From assembly GCA_030533445.1 (NCBI GenBank), contig CM060069.1, forward strand, positions 33,838,337 through 33,902,336: a stretch of DNA of 64,000 nt, given 5' to 3'. A program made the translations under genes and the position numbers. Shown here piece after piece: positions 48,632 to 59,096 of the stretch; within the stretch, counting starts at the first letter, position 1; every line of letters begins with the position of its first letter. The notes under the pieces are model-generated. The model worked only from the letters and a program-made list of their open reading frames with translations. It was not told the DNA's origin and did no database searches. The DNA comes from Cyprinodon diabolis (Eukaryota; Chordata; Actinopteri; Cyprinodontiformes; Cyprinodontidae).

Positions 48632-48955
48632 TTAGCGTCCAAACTTGAGAGTTCCAGTGCGTTCAGGGGGAGGATAAGGGCTGGTGCTGGGGCCTTCAGT
48701 TTGTTGCATGAGGGATGGAGGAGGGGACCGGGCCCCTGGCACAGGGCCTCCTATGCTGGCAACCGAGGGCACTGGAGGCGAGGCCACGGTCTGTATTGTG
48801 CCCCTGTCACATGGCCCGAGGTCCTCAAGTCCCTCCAGTCCCTGTGGTGGGCCTTCGTAACCCATGTTAAGCCTCAGGGGTTGATGGGCTTGACAGTAGT
48901 CTACGATGGGCTGTTCATAGCGGTAAAAGGTTAGGGCACCCATCTGGTGGGGGAC
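48632..48955 (-). CDS. Probable terminal coding exon of an unidentified host gene, proline-rich tail
   Basis: On minus, a textbook splice acceptor (a pyrimidine-rich stretch ending CCCTTACTCAG) precedes 48955, and an open frame runs to a stop at 48632. With the acceptor the first codons read VPHQ before MGALTFYRYEQPIVDYCQAH. The product is 107 residues. It begins with an aromatic, ordered-looking portion (to about residue 38) and continues as a Pro/Gly/Ser-rich disordered tail, including VPSVASIGGPVPGARSPPP, with the C-terminus TGTLKFGR. The segment is clearly more GC-rich than its surroundings, as expected for an exon. I do not recognise the protein. It looks like the cytoplasmic or C-terminal tail of a larger protein. 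No other exon of the gene is identified in the window. The alternative is a chance frame in a GC-rich patch. Confidence 0.5.
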   Translation of the reverse strand, partial: VPHQMGALTFYRYEQPIVDYCQAHQPLRLNMGYEGPPQGLEGLEDLGPCDRGTIQTVASPPVPSVASIGGPVPGARSPPPSLMQQTEGPSTSPYPPPERTGTLKFGR

Positions 48956-49335
48956 CTGAGTAAGGGAAAAAAAGGAGGGTACAGAATGATGTGGTGGAAA
49001 AAAAAAAGGTGAAAGGTAAATGGTGAGAAGAAGTTAAAAAGGGAAAAAAGAGGAAAAGAGAAAAAAAATGATTACCAATCCAGTCTTTAAAATGTAAAAA
49101 CTTATTCAATTACTATTGCAAATATAAGTCTAGAAAAATATAGATCGGTAAGAAAAGGTAAATCAGCACTTTTAATGAATTAACTCTTTTTTTACTTTTC
49201 TTATAATCAAGAACATTGCAGAATATTGCAAATACAATATGTAAGGCCTGAGGATATCATAATATGATGCCGTTTACCAATTAACACTTTAATTTCATGA
49301 AGATTGTTCTTAAATGTAAATATTTAAGAACAGTC

Positions 49336-49370
<35 letters not shown>

Positions 49371-49437
49371 GCTCCTTATATATATATGAAAAATAACATT
49401 TTTATAAACCCAAATAATATAAAAAAAACTTGTGTAA

Positions 49438-49518
<81 letters not shown>

Positions 49519-51752
49519 ATAGAGATATAGATATATATATATATATATATATATATACATTTTTTTTTTTTTTTTGGCATTTTAATACATTTTTTCTGAA
49601 ATGCTTTTAATGGATAGTGAGGCTTTAAGACCTCCTGCTCACAGTCAGTTTGGCGGCTCACTGTATATATCCTCACATGGTGACCACCTGAGTCTCCACA
49701 CAGCCCTAGTTCCCATTTAAAATTTATGCATTTACAAGAATTGCACTTTACAGCTGCAGAAATAGATTTCTTCCTCAAGCTTTATTCTTCTGGGCCATGT
49801 CTTCCAATACCCTGATTCACCTGAACTTGCATTTGTACACAAAGCATACAAAACCTCACTTCAAGATAGCAAAACTATGGATGCTTTGTGCTCAAACTCT
49901 ACTGGAAAAGCTGGAGCCCATAAGTCAGTGCCGTCTCTAGAGCCGTGCTACTTGTATCACAGCCAGTAGCACTCATCACAACTGTCCATGTGTTTGGGCT
50001 TGTGTTCCCTCTGCAGTTCTTTACACATTCCAAAACAAGCAGCTGACTCTTTGTAGACAATCTGTCTGTCTAACTTTAAATCACACATTTAGTTCCCAAT
50101 TAGTACATTTTCTAACAGTGCATTAGAACAGCAGGCTGAGATGGCAGCTGACCTGGAAAAAAAAAATCTACAAAAAAACACCACTGCAGGCTAACATAGG
50201 AGAAATCATCTGGTCTGTAAACACATGAGGGGAAGGGAAGCACATGATAACTGTGGAAGCAAAAGATATGATAGCAATACAAGCCAATAATAATATTTGC
50301 TTCTTTTCTCTTGTAAGAAGGCATTGGAAGCGTTTGTCACAACTGCAGCAGGATCTAAATTTAACCTATAGTTCCTTATAGTTTAAAGGAAAGTTATTAA
50401 AGGAAAGCAATGTAAAAATGCCCAGTTTTAAGGAGTTTCAAGCTTCTATAAAATTTGTAAACAAAGAAACTGACAAACATTGCACATTTATCAAATGTGT
50501 CATTTTTATCAGCTGGGTATGTCATTTTTAATTATACATTGGCACTGTTAATAGTTCTTATAATCCATGTGGGCTGAAAATGACATTTCCTGAATTGCAG
50601 CAGGGCTGCTGTTAGGGTTAACTCCTTACATATTTTCCAATCTAGGGCTATATTAAGGATCATTTCCCCCTTTGCCCAATGTTTTAACCATATAACTCAA
50701 TTTTTCATCATCAGAGAAGATTTATGATTCTTTGAAACAATCCCGGAAAAAAATTAAATACTGCTATACACTGGAAACGACTGGAACACTGTCACTGCAC
50801 AAGGTAAGTTTAATGTTATTTTTGGCTGACAGAGTGTTGACAAAGAAAAGAACAATTTCCAAAAGCTTGGGTGAGGTTTGAAGCTCCATAGATGGACAAG
50901 TCAAATGGCTTTCGGAGAAAGTTGTTTTGAAATGGCTTTCCAACTGTATAGATTGCCATGCAGTGTAGTAGCAACATCCCACTGAGGGTCTGCTTTGCTC
51001 CTCTCGGTACTGGTGCAGTGCACCAGCTACTGTAGTTGGCAAGACTAAAATCATCTCAAATCAGCAGATCATTAAAGCTTGATTACAATTGAGTATTCTT
51101 AACATTTAGCTACTGGAAAGGTGAAGACCAAAATGCAGTTAAAGATTTCTAGCTGAGATGTCGAAAATCAACCATTTTAATCAGGCTCTACCAGTTTTGA
51201 CAAAAAAAAAAGTTATTAAATATTCAGTTGGAATTATGTTATGTTAGACAATTATTGAAACTATGACTTCTCATTTATTAGGTCTAAATGCAAAGTTTTG
51301 GAACATGTATTAAGGTAGAAAACAAAAAAACAAAAAAAACCCAAAAAGAATCATATTTGACAACCCTGCCTTCGGACGCTGCAGGGCTTGAGTGGTTCTA
51401 AGGTAGTCCATCGCAAATTCTGTGCTGACAAACGTGTTTTGAACCTATATGCATAACTTTAACACCTATGAGAAATGAAATCTAATATAAAATTCAAACA
51501 GAGTTTTATAACATATGGCTCTCTAAAATAGTGTGTGGAATATTCAAACTAATCACAGCACACACATCAATAGAAAGCGATATCACAGTTTGTATGTCTG
51601 GGAGTAAAACAGAAACAGTTGGTTATAACACAAAAAATAACTGGAATCAGGAACCCGGAGGCTTATAATTATGAAGTCAACCTGCAGCTTTGTTTCATGA
51701 ATTAAGTAAAATCCATTCAGTAACTGAGTAAAGCTACAATCATTGACCTGCT
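48956..51752. other. Non-coding stretch, probably intron of the minus-strand gene
   Basis: Holds AT microsatellites at 49337-49359 and 49440-49558. No exon or transposon is recognised, and the long frames at 49.3-49.8 kb are artefacts of the AT repeats. Confidence 0.5.
49440..49558. repeat. (AT)n tract with internal palindrome
   Basis: AT dinucleotides are interrupted once by ATCTATAGAGATATAGAT at about 49515-49532 and followed by a T run. The tract is self-complementary. Confidence 0.9.
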
Positions 51753-51978
51753 TTAACCTCTTACACCCTCAGGGGGTATAAATAAATGTCTGCCTGACAA
51801 AAACACACAAAAGTAAATCACTTATAGCCTCACAGCTATTAGATTTAAGAAGAAACTTTTGGTACCTCTGTAAAGGTAAGATGTCATATAATGGTTTTCT
51901 GGTGTCAGCATCATTGTAGCTTTGACCGTGCCTGAAATATTAGGGACAAAATACAAAATATTTTGCATTTTTTGAACC

Positions 51979-51983
51979 TCGCC
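51979..51983. repeat. Target site duplication, left
   Basis: TCGCC. Identical to 57272-57276, it bounds the retrotransposon. Confidence 0.9.
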
Positions 51984-52697
51984 TGTTGGGATCTGGAGAA
52001 GTTCCACCTTTCTCCAGCAGAGTGCGCCGTGGGTCCTCTGGGCTGGAGCCCTACAGCACACCTGGAGCTCGTCAGCCCATTAGAGGACCTCCACTACTTA
52101 AGCAGCTGCCAGACCTTCCTTCGACGCCGCAGAGTTAGCTAAGTTTGGTTAGCGAACCTGAGCCTCTAAGATATTGAACTTTGTCTCCGAGTTAAACCTA
52201 ACTCTATCCAGCCTTGTCTTCTCGCTCCTAGGAAAACCTGTCTCTCGTGTGAAGCTCTGGGAGAGCTTAACCTGAACCAGCCTGCCTGCCCTAGAGAGCC
52301 AAACCTGAAGATCTCACTTTGGCATCCACCTGCTGCTCTCTGGATGAGAGCTAATCACTCAAGCCAAGGTCAGACAAACAGTCAGAAGTTAGACGCTGCA
52401 GCTGCTGAGCACTCTGCTAAACCAACAGTCTCTGGAACCAACCGGTTCCCTCCCTCAGAGAAGAAAGCCAGAACCAAACCAAGGTATTTTCTGAGAAAAT
52501 CTGAAATCTCAACAACTTCTCAAATCCACCTGGTTAACCAAACTGTCATCTCTGCAGAGGCCTGAGTATCCAGCTCGGACCTGTTTCCTGAACATTATCT
52601 AGTTTTTGTACCAACCTCAAATAATCTCTGTTAAACTTTTCATCAGTCTCCGTTGTAGTGTTCTGCATGTGGGTTTAATTCAGAACCGATCATGACA
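51984..52697 (+). repeat. 5' LTR, 714 bp
   Basis: Starts TGTTGGGATCTGG and ends GATCATGACA. The TATA-like TACTTAA at 52095-52101 is followed 31 bases later by GCCGCAGAGTT (52126-52136), the predicted start of R. The polyadenylation hexamer is mutated to AATAAT at 52620-52625, while the 3' LTR has AATAAA. The last 531 bases align without gaps to the 3' LTR. Confidence 0.92.
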
Positions 52698-52709
52698 GAA
52701 CACTGCGGC
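52655..52709 (+). promoter_or_regulatory. Primer-binding site region with self-complementary partners
   Basis: Immediately inside the LTR, 52699-52709 (AACACTGCGGC) is the reverse complement of the predicted transcript 5' end 52126-52136 (GCCGCAGAGTT) with one mismatch. Also 52655-52665 (GTAGTGTTCTG) pairs with 52696-52706 (CAGAACACTGC) through ten Watson-Crick pairs and one G-U pair. Tf1 of fission yeast primes with the first 11 bases of its own mRNA, and related vertebrate sushi elements are proposed to do likewise. A canonical tRNA-type TGG primer site is not seen. Confidence 0.6.
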
Positions 52710-53753
52710 CAAACACAAAGCCCAGCAGATCACCTCCGGAGGAGGCTTGAGGAGCAGGACGCTCAAATCCTTGGACACGCCCACACCATCCGTGAGTTAC
52801 ACACTAAACTAGAGCATCAGAATCAAGTCCTGCAGAATTATGCCAGCTACATGGGAGGTGCTAACACTACGCCTGCAGTCCGTTCTGTTCCGGAACCACT
52901 TCCGCCTCTAAGGTCACCATCCGTGACGTCATTTCCTGAGTTCCGTCCAAGTCTCCCTGAAAGATTTTCAGGTAACCAAAAGGAGTGTAAAGGATTTTTG
53001 TTTCAGTGTCGTTTGCTTTTTGAACACTCTCCTGGCAGTTTCCCAAATGATAGGAAGGAAATTTCCTTCATTCTCTCTCAGCTAACTGGTCGAGCCCTGG
53101 AATGGGCGGAGGCAAGGTTCTCTTCTGAGTCCAGTTTTCAGTGCACTTTTTCCGAATTTTTATCTGAGTTTTCTCAAGTTTTCAACCATGACTCTGATAA
53201 AACAATTGATTCCCGAGCTCTGCTAAATCTAAAACAGGGAAATTCTACCGTAGCCGAGTGCTCCATTGACTTCCGGGTTAAAGCTGCAGCCTCAGGTTGG
53301 AACGAGTGCGCACTTAAGAGTGCTTACTTTAAAGCCTTGAACGAAAATATTAAGGATGAACTCGCCACAATAGATGAACCTGCTAGTTTGGAGGATTTAA
53401 TTCGTCTGACCATCAGGTTAGATAACAGACTTCGAACTAGAATTCACTCAAGGCAGAACAATCTGAGTTTTCCCATTTTGACTCCTGCATTTAACAATGC
53501 TTCTGTTTCCCCAGAATCCAGTACCAAGCCAAGATCTAAGAGCCAGTTTCTTCCAACGGCTGTCCAGGTCTCTCATTTTTCTTCCTCAGAGGGAGCTGAG
53601 ACCGAACCCATGCAAATAGGACACACCAGATTATCCCCTGAAGAGAGGCAACGAAGATTTCAGGCTAAACTTTGTTTGTATTGTGGTGAGACTGGCCATT
53701 TAATTGCTTTTTGCCCGGCTAAATCAAAAGCCAGGGCCCGTCACAGGATGTGA
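52692..53753 (+). CDS. gag: Gag polyprotein of the sushi-like retrotransposon
   Basis: 353 codons, open throughout. It encodes the structural protein that forms the cytoplasmic particle in which the element's RNA is reverse transcribed. Residues about 12-50 are a heptad-like coiled coil ([16 protein letters not shown] onward). About 90-215 is the retrotransposon capsid domain, with [33 protein letters not shown] and [18 protein letters not shown] zinc knuckle [14 protein letters not shown] lies at about 328-341, followed by a basic tail. The first ATG lies in the last six bases of the LTR, upstream of most of the primer site. I kept it because it includes the coiled coil and no better start precedes the capsid. 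Pol begins in the -1 frame at the gag end. Confidence 0.88.
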   Translation: MTEHCGQTQSPADHLRRRLEEQDAQILGHAHTIRELHTKLEHQNQVLQNYASYMGGANTTPAVRSVPEPLPPLRSPSVTSFPEFRPSLPERFSGNQKECKGFLFQCRLLFEHSPGSFPNDRKEISFILSQLTGRALEWAEARFSSESSFQCTFSEFLSEFSQVFNHDSDKTIDSRALLNLKQGNSTVAECSIDFRVKAAASGWNECALKSAYFKALNENIKDELATIDEPASLEDLIRLTIRLDNRLRTRIHSRQNNLSFPILTPAFNNASVSPESSTKPRSKSQFLPTAVQVSHFSSSEGAETEPMQIGHTRLSPEERQRRFQAKLCLYCGETGHLIAFCPAKSKARARHRM

Positions 53754-54637
53754 GGAGTCTGACGGGCCATCTAAGATCTGAGAAAACTCCTCACTTGTTG
53801 TTGCCTGCTACTCTGTTCTTTTCAAACCAGAATCTCACCCTGTCTGCCTTCATAGATTCTGGTTGTGAAAGAAACCTCATTGATTCAGAACTAGTTCAGC
53901 AGTTAAGGATTGAGACTGTCCCTTTAATTAAACCTCTCAGAGTTTCAGCTATCGATGGAAAGAAACTTCATCAAGTCACTCATCAGACACAACCCTTAGA
54001 ACTGCTTATTTCTGGAAACCACCGAGAGATGATAACTTTTTTTGTTTTTCCTTCAGCCTGTTCTCCTCTGGTGCTTGGGGTCGAGAGGCTGGAACGACAT
54101 AACCCCCATATCAACTGGGCTGAACGGCACATTGAATCCTGGTCCACCTCCTGTCACGAGTCTTGTCTTCGTTCTGCAGCTCCTACACTTCAGTCCCCTA
54201 GAGGTAGGGGGGAGATGGACTCTCCTGACCTTACTTCTGTTCCCCCCGAGTATCACGATCTGGCACCAGTCTTCAGTAAGGTCATTGCGACGTCTCTACC
54301 ACCTCACAGACCATATGACTGCGCCATAGATTTACTTCCAGGAGCACCTCTCCCCAGCAGCAGATTGTATAACATTTCCAAACCTGAACGTGAAACCATG
54401 GAGAAATACATAAATGAGTCTCTTGCTGCTGGGATAATTCGCCCATCTTCATCTCCACTCGGTGCTGTTTTTTTCTTTGTGGGCAAAAAGGATGGTTCCC
54501 TGCGCCCCTGTATTGACTACAGGGGGTTGAATCAAATAACTGTCAAAAATAAATATCCCCTACCATTACTGGCATCAGCTTTTGAACCTGTACAAGGTGC
54601 TACAGTATTCACTAAGCTCGATCTGAGAAACGCCTAA
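53723..54637 (+). pseudogene. pol: Pol part 1: protease and first half of reverse transcriptase
   Basis: Lies in the -1 frame relative to gag, and the two frames overlap by about 30 bases. The aspartic protease has the active-site triplet in [15 protein letters not shown] and the typical follow-up [19 protein letters not shown]. The reverse transcriptase begins at [19 protein letters not shown] and runs through [20 protein letters not shown] to the first catalytic-aspartate motif FTKLDLRNA, where a one-base insertion at about 54635-54638 ends the frame in a stop. No standard -1 slippery heptamer (X XXY YYZ) is evident in the overlap, so the way Gag-Pol was made is unclear. Confidence 0.85.
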
Positions 54638-56240
54638 CCATCTCCTGAGAATAAGAGAAGGGGATGAATGGAAGACTGCCTTTAAGACCCCCTTAGGACA
54701 GTTTGAGTACCTTGTCATGCCTTTTGGTCTTACGAACGCTCATGCCTGTTTCCAAGCCTTGGTCAATGATGTCCTCAGAGATTTTTTGAACGTTTTTGTT
54801 TTTGTTTACATTGATGATATTTTGATTTACTCAAAGAACCTCTCTGACCACAGAAAGCACGTTCGTTTAGTCCTTCAGAGACTTCTGGAAAATAAACTTT
54901 TTGTGAAAGCAGAGAAATGTGAATTTCACCAACAGTCTGTTACTTTTTTAGGGTTTGTGCTCGAGGGCGGGCAGGTGAAACCATCGGAAGACAAGATAAA
55001 GGCAGTTCTGGATTGGCCTACACCTGAGAACCGCAAGCAACTCCAGAGATTTCTTGGTTTCGCTAACTTTTACAGGAGGTTCATAAGAAATTACAGCCAG
55101 ACAGCTCAACCTCTCACTGCTCTTACCTCTGTAAAGAAGACTTTTAAATGGACTGCTGAGGCTGAAGCAGCTTTCAATAAACTGAAGAAACTTTTTTCCA
55201 GTGCTCCCATCTTGGTCCAACCAGATCCTACAAAACAGTTCATCCTAGAAGTGGATGCTTCAGATTCTGGTGTTGGAGCTGTGCTATCCCAGCAGTCTGA
55301 TTCAGATCAGAAGACTCACCCATGTGCATTCTTTTCTCGCAGATTATCCTCAGCCGGGCAAAACTATGATGTTGGAGACCATGAACTTTTGGCCATTAAG
55401 CTCGCCTTGGAGGAATGGAGACACTGGCTCGAGGGGGCGGAACATCCGGTTCTGGTTTGGACTGACCACAGGAACCTCGCCTATATTCAATCTGCCAAGA
55501 GATTTAACCCTCGGCATTCAAGGTGGTCTCTGTTTTTCTCACGGTTTAATCTCATCATCTCCTACAGACCTGGTTCCAAGAACGTCAAGCCCGACTCTCT
55601 CTCTCGTCTGTATTCCTCTGATCAACCTGAGACACCTGAAACTGTTCTCCCAGCCTCATGCACTGTTGGAGCCGTTTCCTGGGAGATCATTGATTTAATC
55701 AACTCTGCCCTGGCCTCTGAGCCTGACCCAGGTAACTGTCCACCTAACAAGATGTATGTTCCATCCTCCGTCAGGTCCCGACTTATCCAGTGGATGCACG
55801 CAGCTAAATTCTCGGCCCATCCTGGAGTGAGCAGAACTATCGCCCTCATACAGAGACGTTTCTGGTGGCCGTCTCTGCACAAGGACGTTAAAGAATACGT
55901 CCTGGCTTGCCCCATCTGCGCCAGGAACAAGACCTCTCATCTACAACCTTCTGGCCTGTTTCATCCCCTACCTGTTCCAACCCGTCCATGTTCTCACATC
56001 GCTGTTGATTTCGTCACCGGTCTCCCCATTTCTAAAGGTATTACCACAATCCTAACAATCGTCGATCGATTTTCCAAGGCCTGTCATCTCATCCCTCTCA
56101 GAAAGCTTCCCACTGCATTCCAGACGGCTCAGCTTCTGGTGAAGCACGTTTTCGCCTCCATGGTATCCCTCAGGAAATCCTCTCAGATCGTGGTCCCCAG
56201 TTCATCTCTCAGGTCTGGAAAGCTTTCTGTTTTGCATTAA
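54638..56240 (+). pseudogene. pol: Pol part 2: rest of reverse transcriptase, RNase H, integrase N-terminal half
   Basis: After the frameshift near 54637 the reverse transcriptase continues with [18 protein letters not shown], where H replaces the usual P, and the catalytic [11 protein letters not shown]. The connection follows, then RNase H ([49 protein letters not shown]). The integrase has its zinc-binding HHCC region ([13 protein letters not shown] ... CPICARNK) and the first catalytic Asp in [12 protein letters not shown] second frameshift near 56148-56153, apparently a one-base loss, throws the second catalytic Asp region out of frame, and this frame ends at 56240. Confidence 0.85.
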
Positions 56241-56740
56241 ACTGCAAGTCATCTCTCACTTCAGGGTATCATCCTCAGTCTAACGGGCAGACGGAGAGGA
56301 TGACAACTCGAGCAACTCGAGTCCACTCTCCGCTGCCTTACTTCCAACAACCCTACTGACTGGAGTCAGTACCTGACTTGGATCGAATATGCACATAACT
56401 CCCTGAGATCTGCTTCCACTGGTTTGTCTCCCTTTCAGGTGTCAATTGGTTATCAGCCTCCACTCTTCCCCGCAGACGAGAGAGAGATCTCAGTCAATTC
56501 AGTCCAACACATCCGCCGTTGCCAACGCATCTGGAAGATAACAATCACCGCTCTCACCCGTGCATCCGCCTCGGACATTCCCCTTAAGGCCATGTCCAAA
56601 AAGCTTTCACCCAGATTTATCGGTCCCTATAAGATTGATCAGATCATCAATCCCTCTGCTGTCCGCTTACAACTGCCATCCTCTCTACGCATCCATCCCA
56701 CTTTCCATGTCTCTCAGATCAAGCCTGTCATCACTTGCTA
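56241..56740 (+). pseudogene. pol: Pol part 3: integrase C-terminal half, disrupted
   Basis: Integrase core resumes out of frame, then a third disruption occurs beside a tandem duplication of CAACTCGAG (56307-56324). From 56424 the frame reads [15 protein letters not shown] through [16 protein letters not shown] to [13 protein letters not shown], the GPY/F-type module, and [13 protein letters not shown]. About 25 residues seem to be missing between the TRAS and DIPLKAM blocks compared with the family. The chromodomain normally following SQIKPV is absent because pol is fused to LTR sequence at 56741. Confidence 0.8.
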
Positions 56741-57271
56741 TAAGATATTGAACTTTGTCTCCGAGTTAAACCTAACTCTAACCAGCCTTGTCTTCTCGCT
56801 CCTAGGAAAACCTGTCTCTCGTGTGAAGCTCTGGGAGAGCTTAACCTGAACCAGCCTGCCTGCCCTAGAGAGCCAAACCTGAAGATCTCACTTTGGCATC
56901 CACCTGCTGCTCTCTGGATGAGAGCTAATCACTCACGCCAAGGTTAGACAAACAGTCAGAAGTTAGACGCTGCAGCTGCTGAGCACTCTGCTATACCAAC
57001 AGTCTCTGGACCCAACCGATTCCCTCCCTCAGAGAAGAAAGCCAGAACCAAACCAAGGTATTTTCTGAGAAAATCTGAAATCTCAACAACTTCTCAAATC
57101 TACCTGGTTAACCAAACTGTCATCTCTGCAGACGCCTGAGTATCCAGCCCGGACCTGTTTCCTGAATATTATCTAGTTTTTGTACCAACCTCAAATAAAC
57201 TCTGTTAAACTTTTCATCAGTCTCCGTTGTAGTGTTCTGCATGTGGGTTTAATTCAGAACCGATCATGACA
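56741..57271 (+). repeat. 3' LTR, truncated at its 5' side (531 bp)
   Basis: Corresponds to 52167-52697 of the 5' LTR without any indel and with 11 substitutions by hand count (about 2%). All of U3 and the first 40 or so bases of R are missing, as is the polypurine tract. AATAAA is intact at 57194-57199. The junction TGCTATAAGATATTG shows short similarity at the deletion point. Confidence 0.9.
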
Positions 57272-57276
57272 TCGCC
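57272..57276. repeat. Target site duplication, right
   Basis: TCGCC, identical to 51979-51983. Confidence 0.9.
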
Positions 57277-57593
57277 AAAATTTTCTTTGAAATAAACATT
57301 GCAAAACCCTATCAAAATATTATTTATAGCACAAAAAAGTAGTAAAGACTTTTAAATCTAAATGTTGTGTAAAAATATACCAAATTTGGATTCAATCAGA
57401 TGAATCATATTTATTTTAGAATGGTATTAGTGAGAAATTTCTTAGGCGGAGAGGCCATTTTGGCACATTTATCCAAAAATGTCACCAGACTGTGCCAAAT
57501 GTGTTTTTAACATCAATACTGGGGGTTTGTTAAAATTACGAGGTCACGTAGCAGCTGGACCCACCGGTGGGTCTGTAGGGTTCTAGGGGTTAA

Positions 57594-59088
57594 AACATTT
57601 GTGTCTCTGATAAGTCATTTAGATAACTTCAATGTCCAAAGATATTTGATCCTTTCAGTCCAACCTTTCCTCTCAACAACACCTGAGCACCTCTAGGAAC
57701 ACCACCCTGCTTACTTTTTCTAACCCGCTCCCCCTCTCAGATGAACTCCATTAAGCAAGGCTGACTCATTACATTATGGGCACTCAGTGGATTACTCCCC
57801 CTCCATTCCCTTTTCAGTTTTTAAACCTTTCAGAAGCCCTGCTTCTCTCACTGCCACACCATCATCTACCCTCTCATCAAAAACCTCAGCGCTGTTTGCC
57901 TCACCAGGCCAGGAGCAATCAATTAATGAACCTATGTTTGCTCACTAACCATTTCAGCAGATTCCAACAAATCATCCGACTATAAATCTACTCTCGGGCA
58001 GGTATTGTCTGGAAGTGAACAACTGTAAATGTTTAATTGGAGAGGGGCTTGGAGACAAGATGAGGAGAAGATGATGACAGTAGGAGTGTTTTTGAAAATC
58101 ATGTTCAGCAACAATAACCTTTTTGACATTAGGCATTGCTATACATTGAGCTTTACCCAGAGATTTTTAAAACATGTAACAGGTTCCCTCCTGTTCGACA
58201 AAACTGACAAAAATGCTTTTCATGTAATTTTCTGTGAACAGAATGTGCTATTTCCATTCAGAGTCCATTGTAGCAAGGTCTAGCAGGCTCATTAGGAATC
58301 CTGTCAGCCTTTATGCCTCTCAGCATCAGGACATTAGTAATTCCCTGCACCCTGCAGTCTGTTGACAGTCAAATATGCAAATGATTCACATCTGGTCAGC
58401 ATACATACACACATTTCTTTTTTGTTTATCAAGTGTCTTGTTTTTTGAAATTAGGTGAAAAAACATAGCAGTGTAGCTGCCATGTTTTATTTCCTCAGCT
58501 AAACACTGCCTATGCTGTTTTTTTTACAAATATATTTTTAATTTCTTTTCCATTATGTATGCGATAAAATTTAATTTTTAGACCCGAACTGATTATAAAA
58601 ATGTCTTAAAAGTACACTTTAATTTTGTTCCAGAAAGTGGAGATCTTTGCTAAGCAGACAATTTTGCCCCATATTGTGACGTATACCAAGAGCTGAAACT
58701 CGCACATGATCTCGATCGTTACCAAATCTGAAATTATTGTTCATTGGCAGCAGGTGCATCTCTGCTAAGAAATGTCCTCAAAATCCATTTATACATTTTC
58801 AGTTAATCGGTTCAGTTAATCGTTCTAACAAACAAAAAACACTCAATTTTCTTGTGTTTTTGTTTTTAGTAAAATACCTCCAGACCTTTTAAGTTTGATG
58901 TTGAAACTGTCAATGGTCAATGCTGCCACCCTCTGGTTTATGGGAAACTGCTTGTTCCGCCAAGTATCCCTTTTTTATAATGTAGGAACCTTTTTTTTTT
59001 ATTCCTGTATCCAGATTAATATCTGGATCCTCACAAAAAAATGTATGGACTGTTCATTCCGATGAGGCGCCCCTCTGATGAAAATGAT
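57594..59088. other. Non-coding stretch
   Basis: No gene or transposon terminus recognised. Confidence 0.5.
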
Positions 59089-59096
59089 GTTAAAAT

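Larger units (their letters stand above)
51984..57271 (+). mobile_element. Ty3/gypsy LTR retrotransposon, sushi-like (Tf1/sushi group)
   Basis: A 5288-bp insertion bounded by TCGCC duplications. The order is 5' LTR, gag, protease, reverse transcriptase, RNase H, integrase, then a truncated 3' LTR. This is the Metaviridae order with integrase last. The gag (LPERFSGN, then [16 protein letters not shown]) is of the sushi-ichi type from which PEG10 and RTL genes derive. The chromodomain expected at the end of pol is missing because a deletion fuses pol directly to the 3' LTR. Pol is broken in several places, so the copy is not autonomous. Confidence 0.93.
51753..57593. mobile_element. Old TTAA-flanked (piggyBac-like) element interrupted by the LTR retrotransposon
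   Basis: TTAACCTCTTACACCCT at 51753 and the reverse complement of TTAACCCCTAGAACCCT ending at 57593 form an imperfect inverted pair (13 of 17 by hand). Both start with TTAA, and TTAACCC is the usual piggyBac terminus. Removing the retrotransposon and one target copy leaves about 550 bases. The inference is moderate to weak. Confidence 0.35.

Noticed and set aside
49281..49778. Open frame of 165 codons on minus
   Set aside because: Most of it is a Tyr-Ile repeat translated from an AT microsatellite, so it is not a gene.
54042..54329. Overlapping frames inside pol
   Set aside because: Shadows of the pol reading frame.
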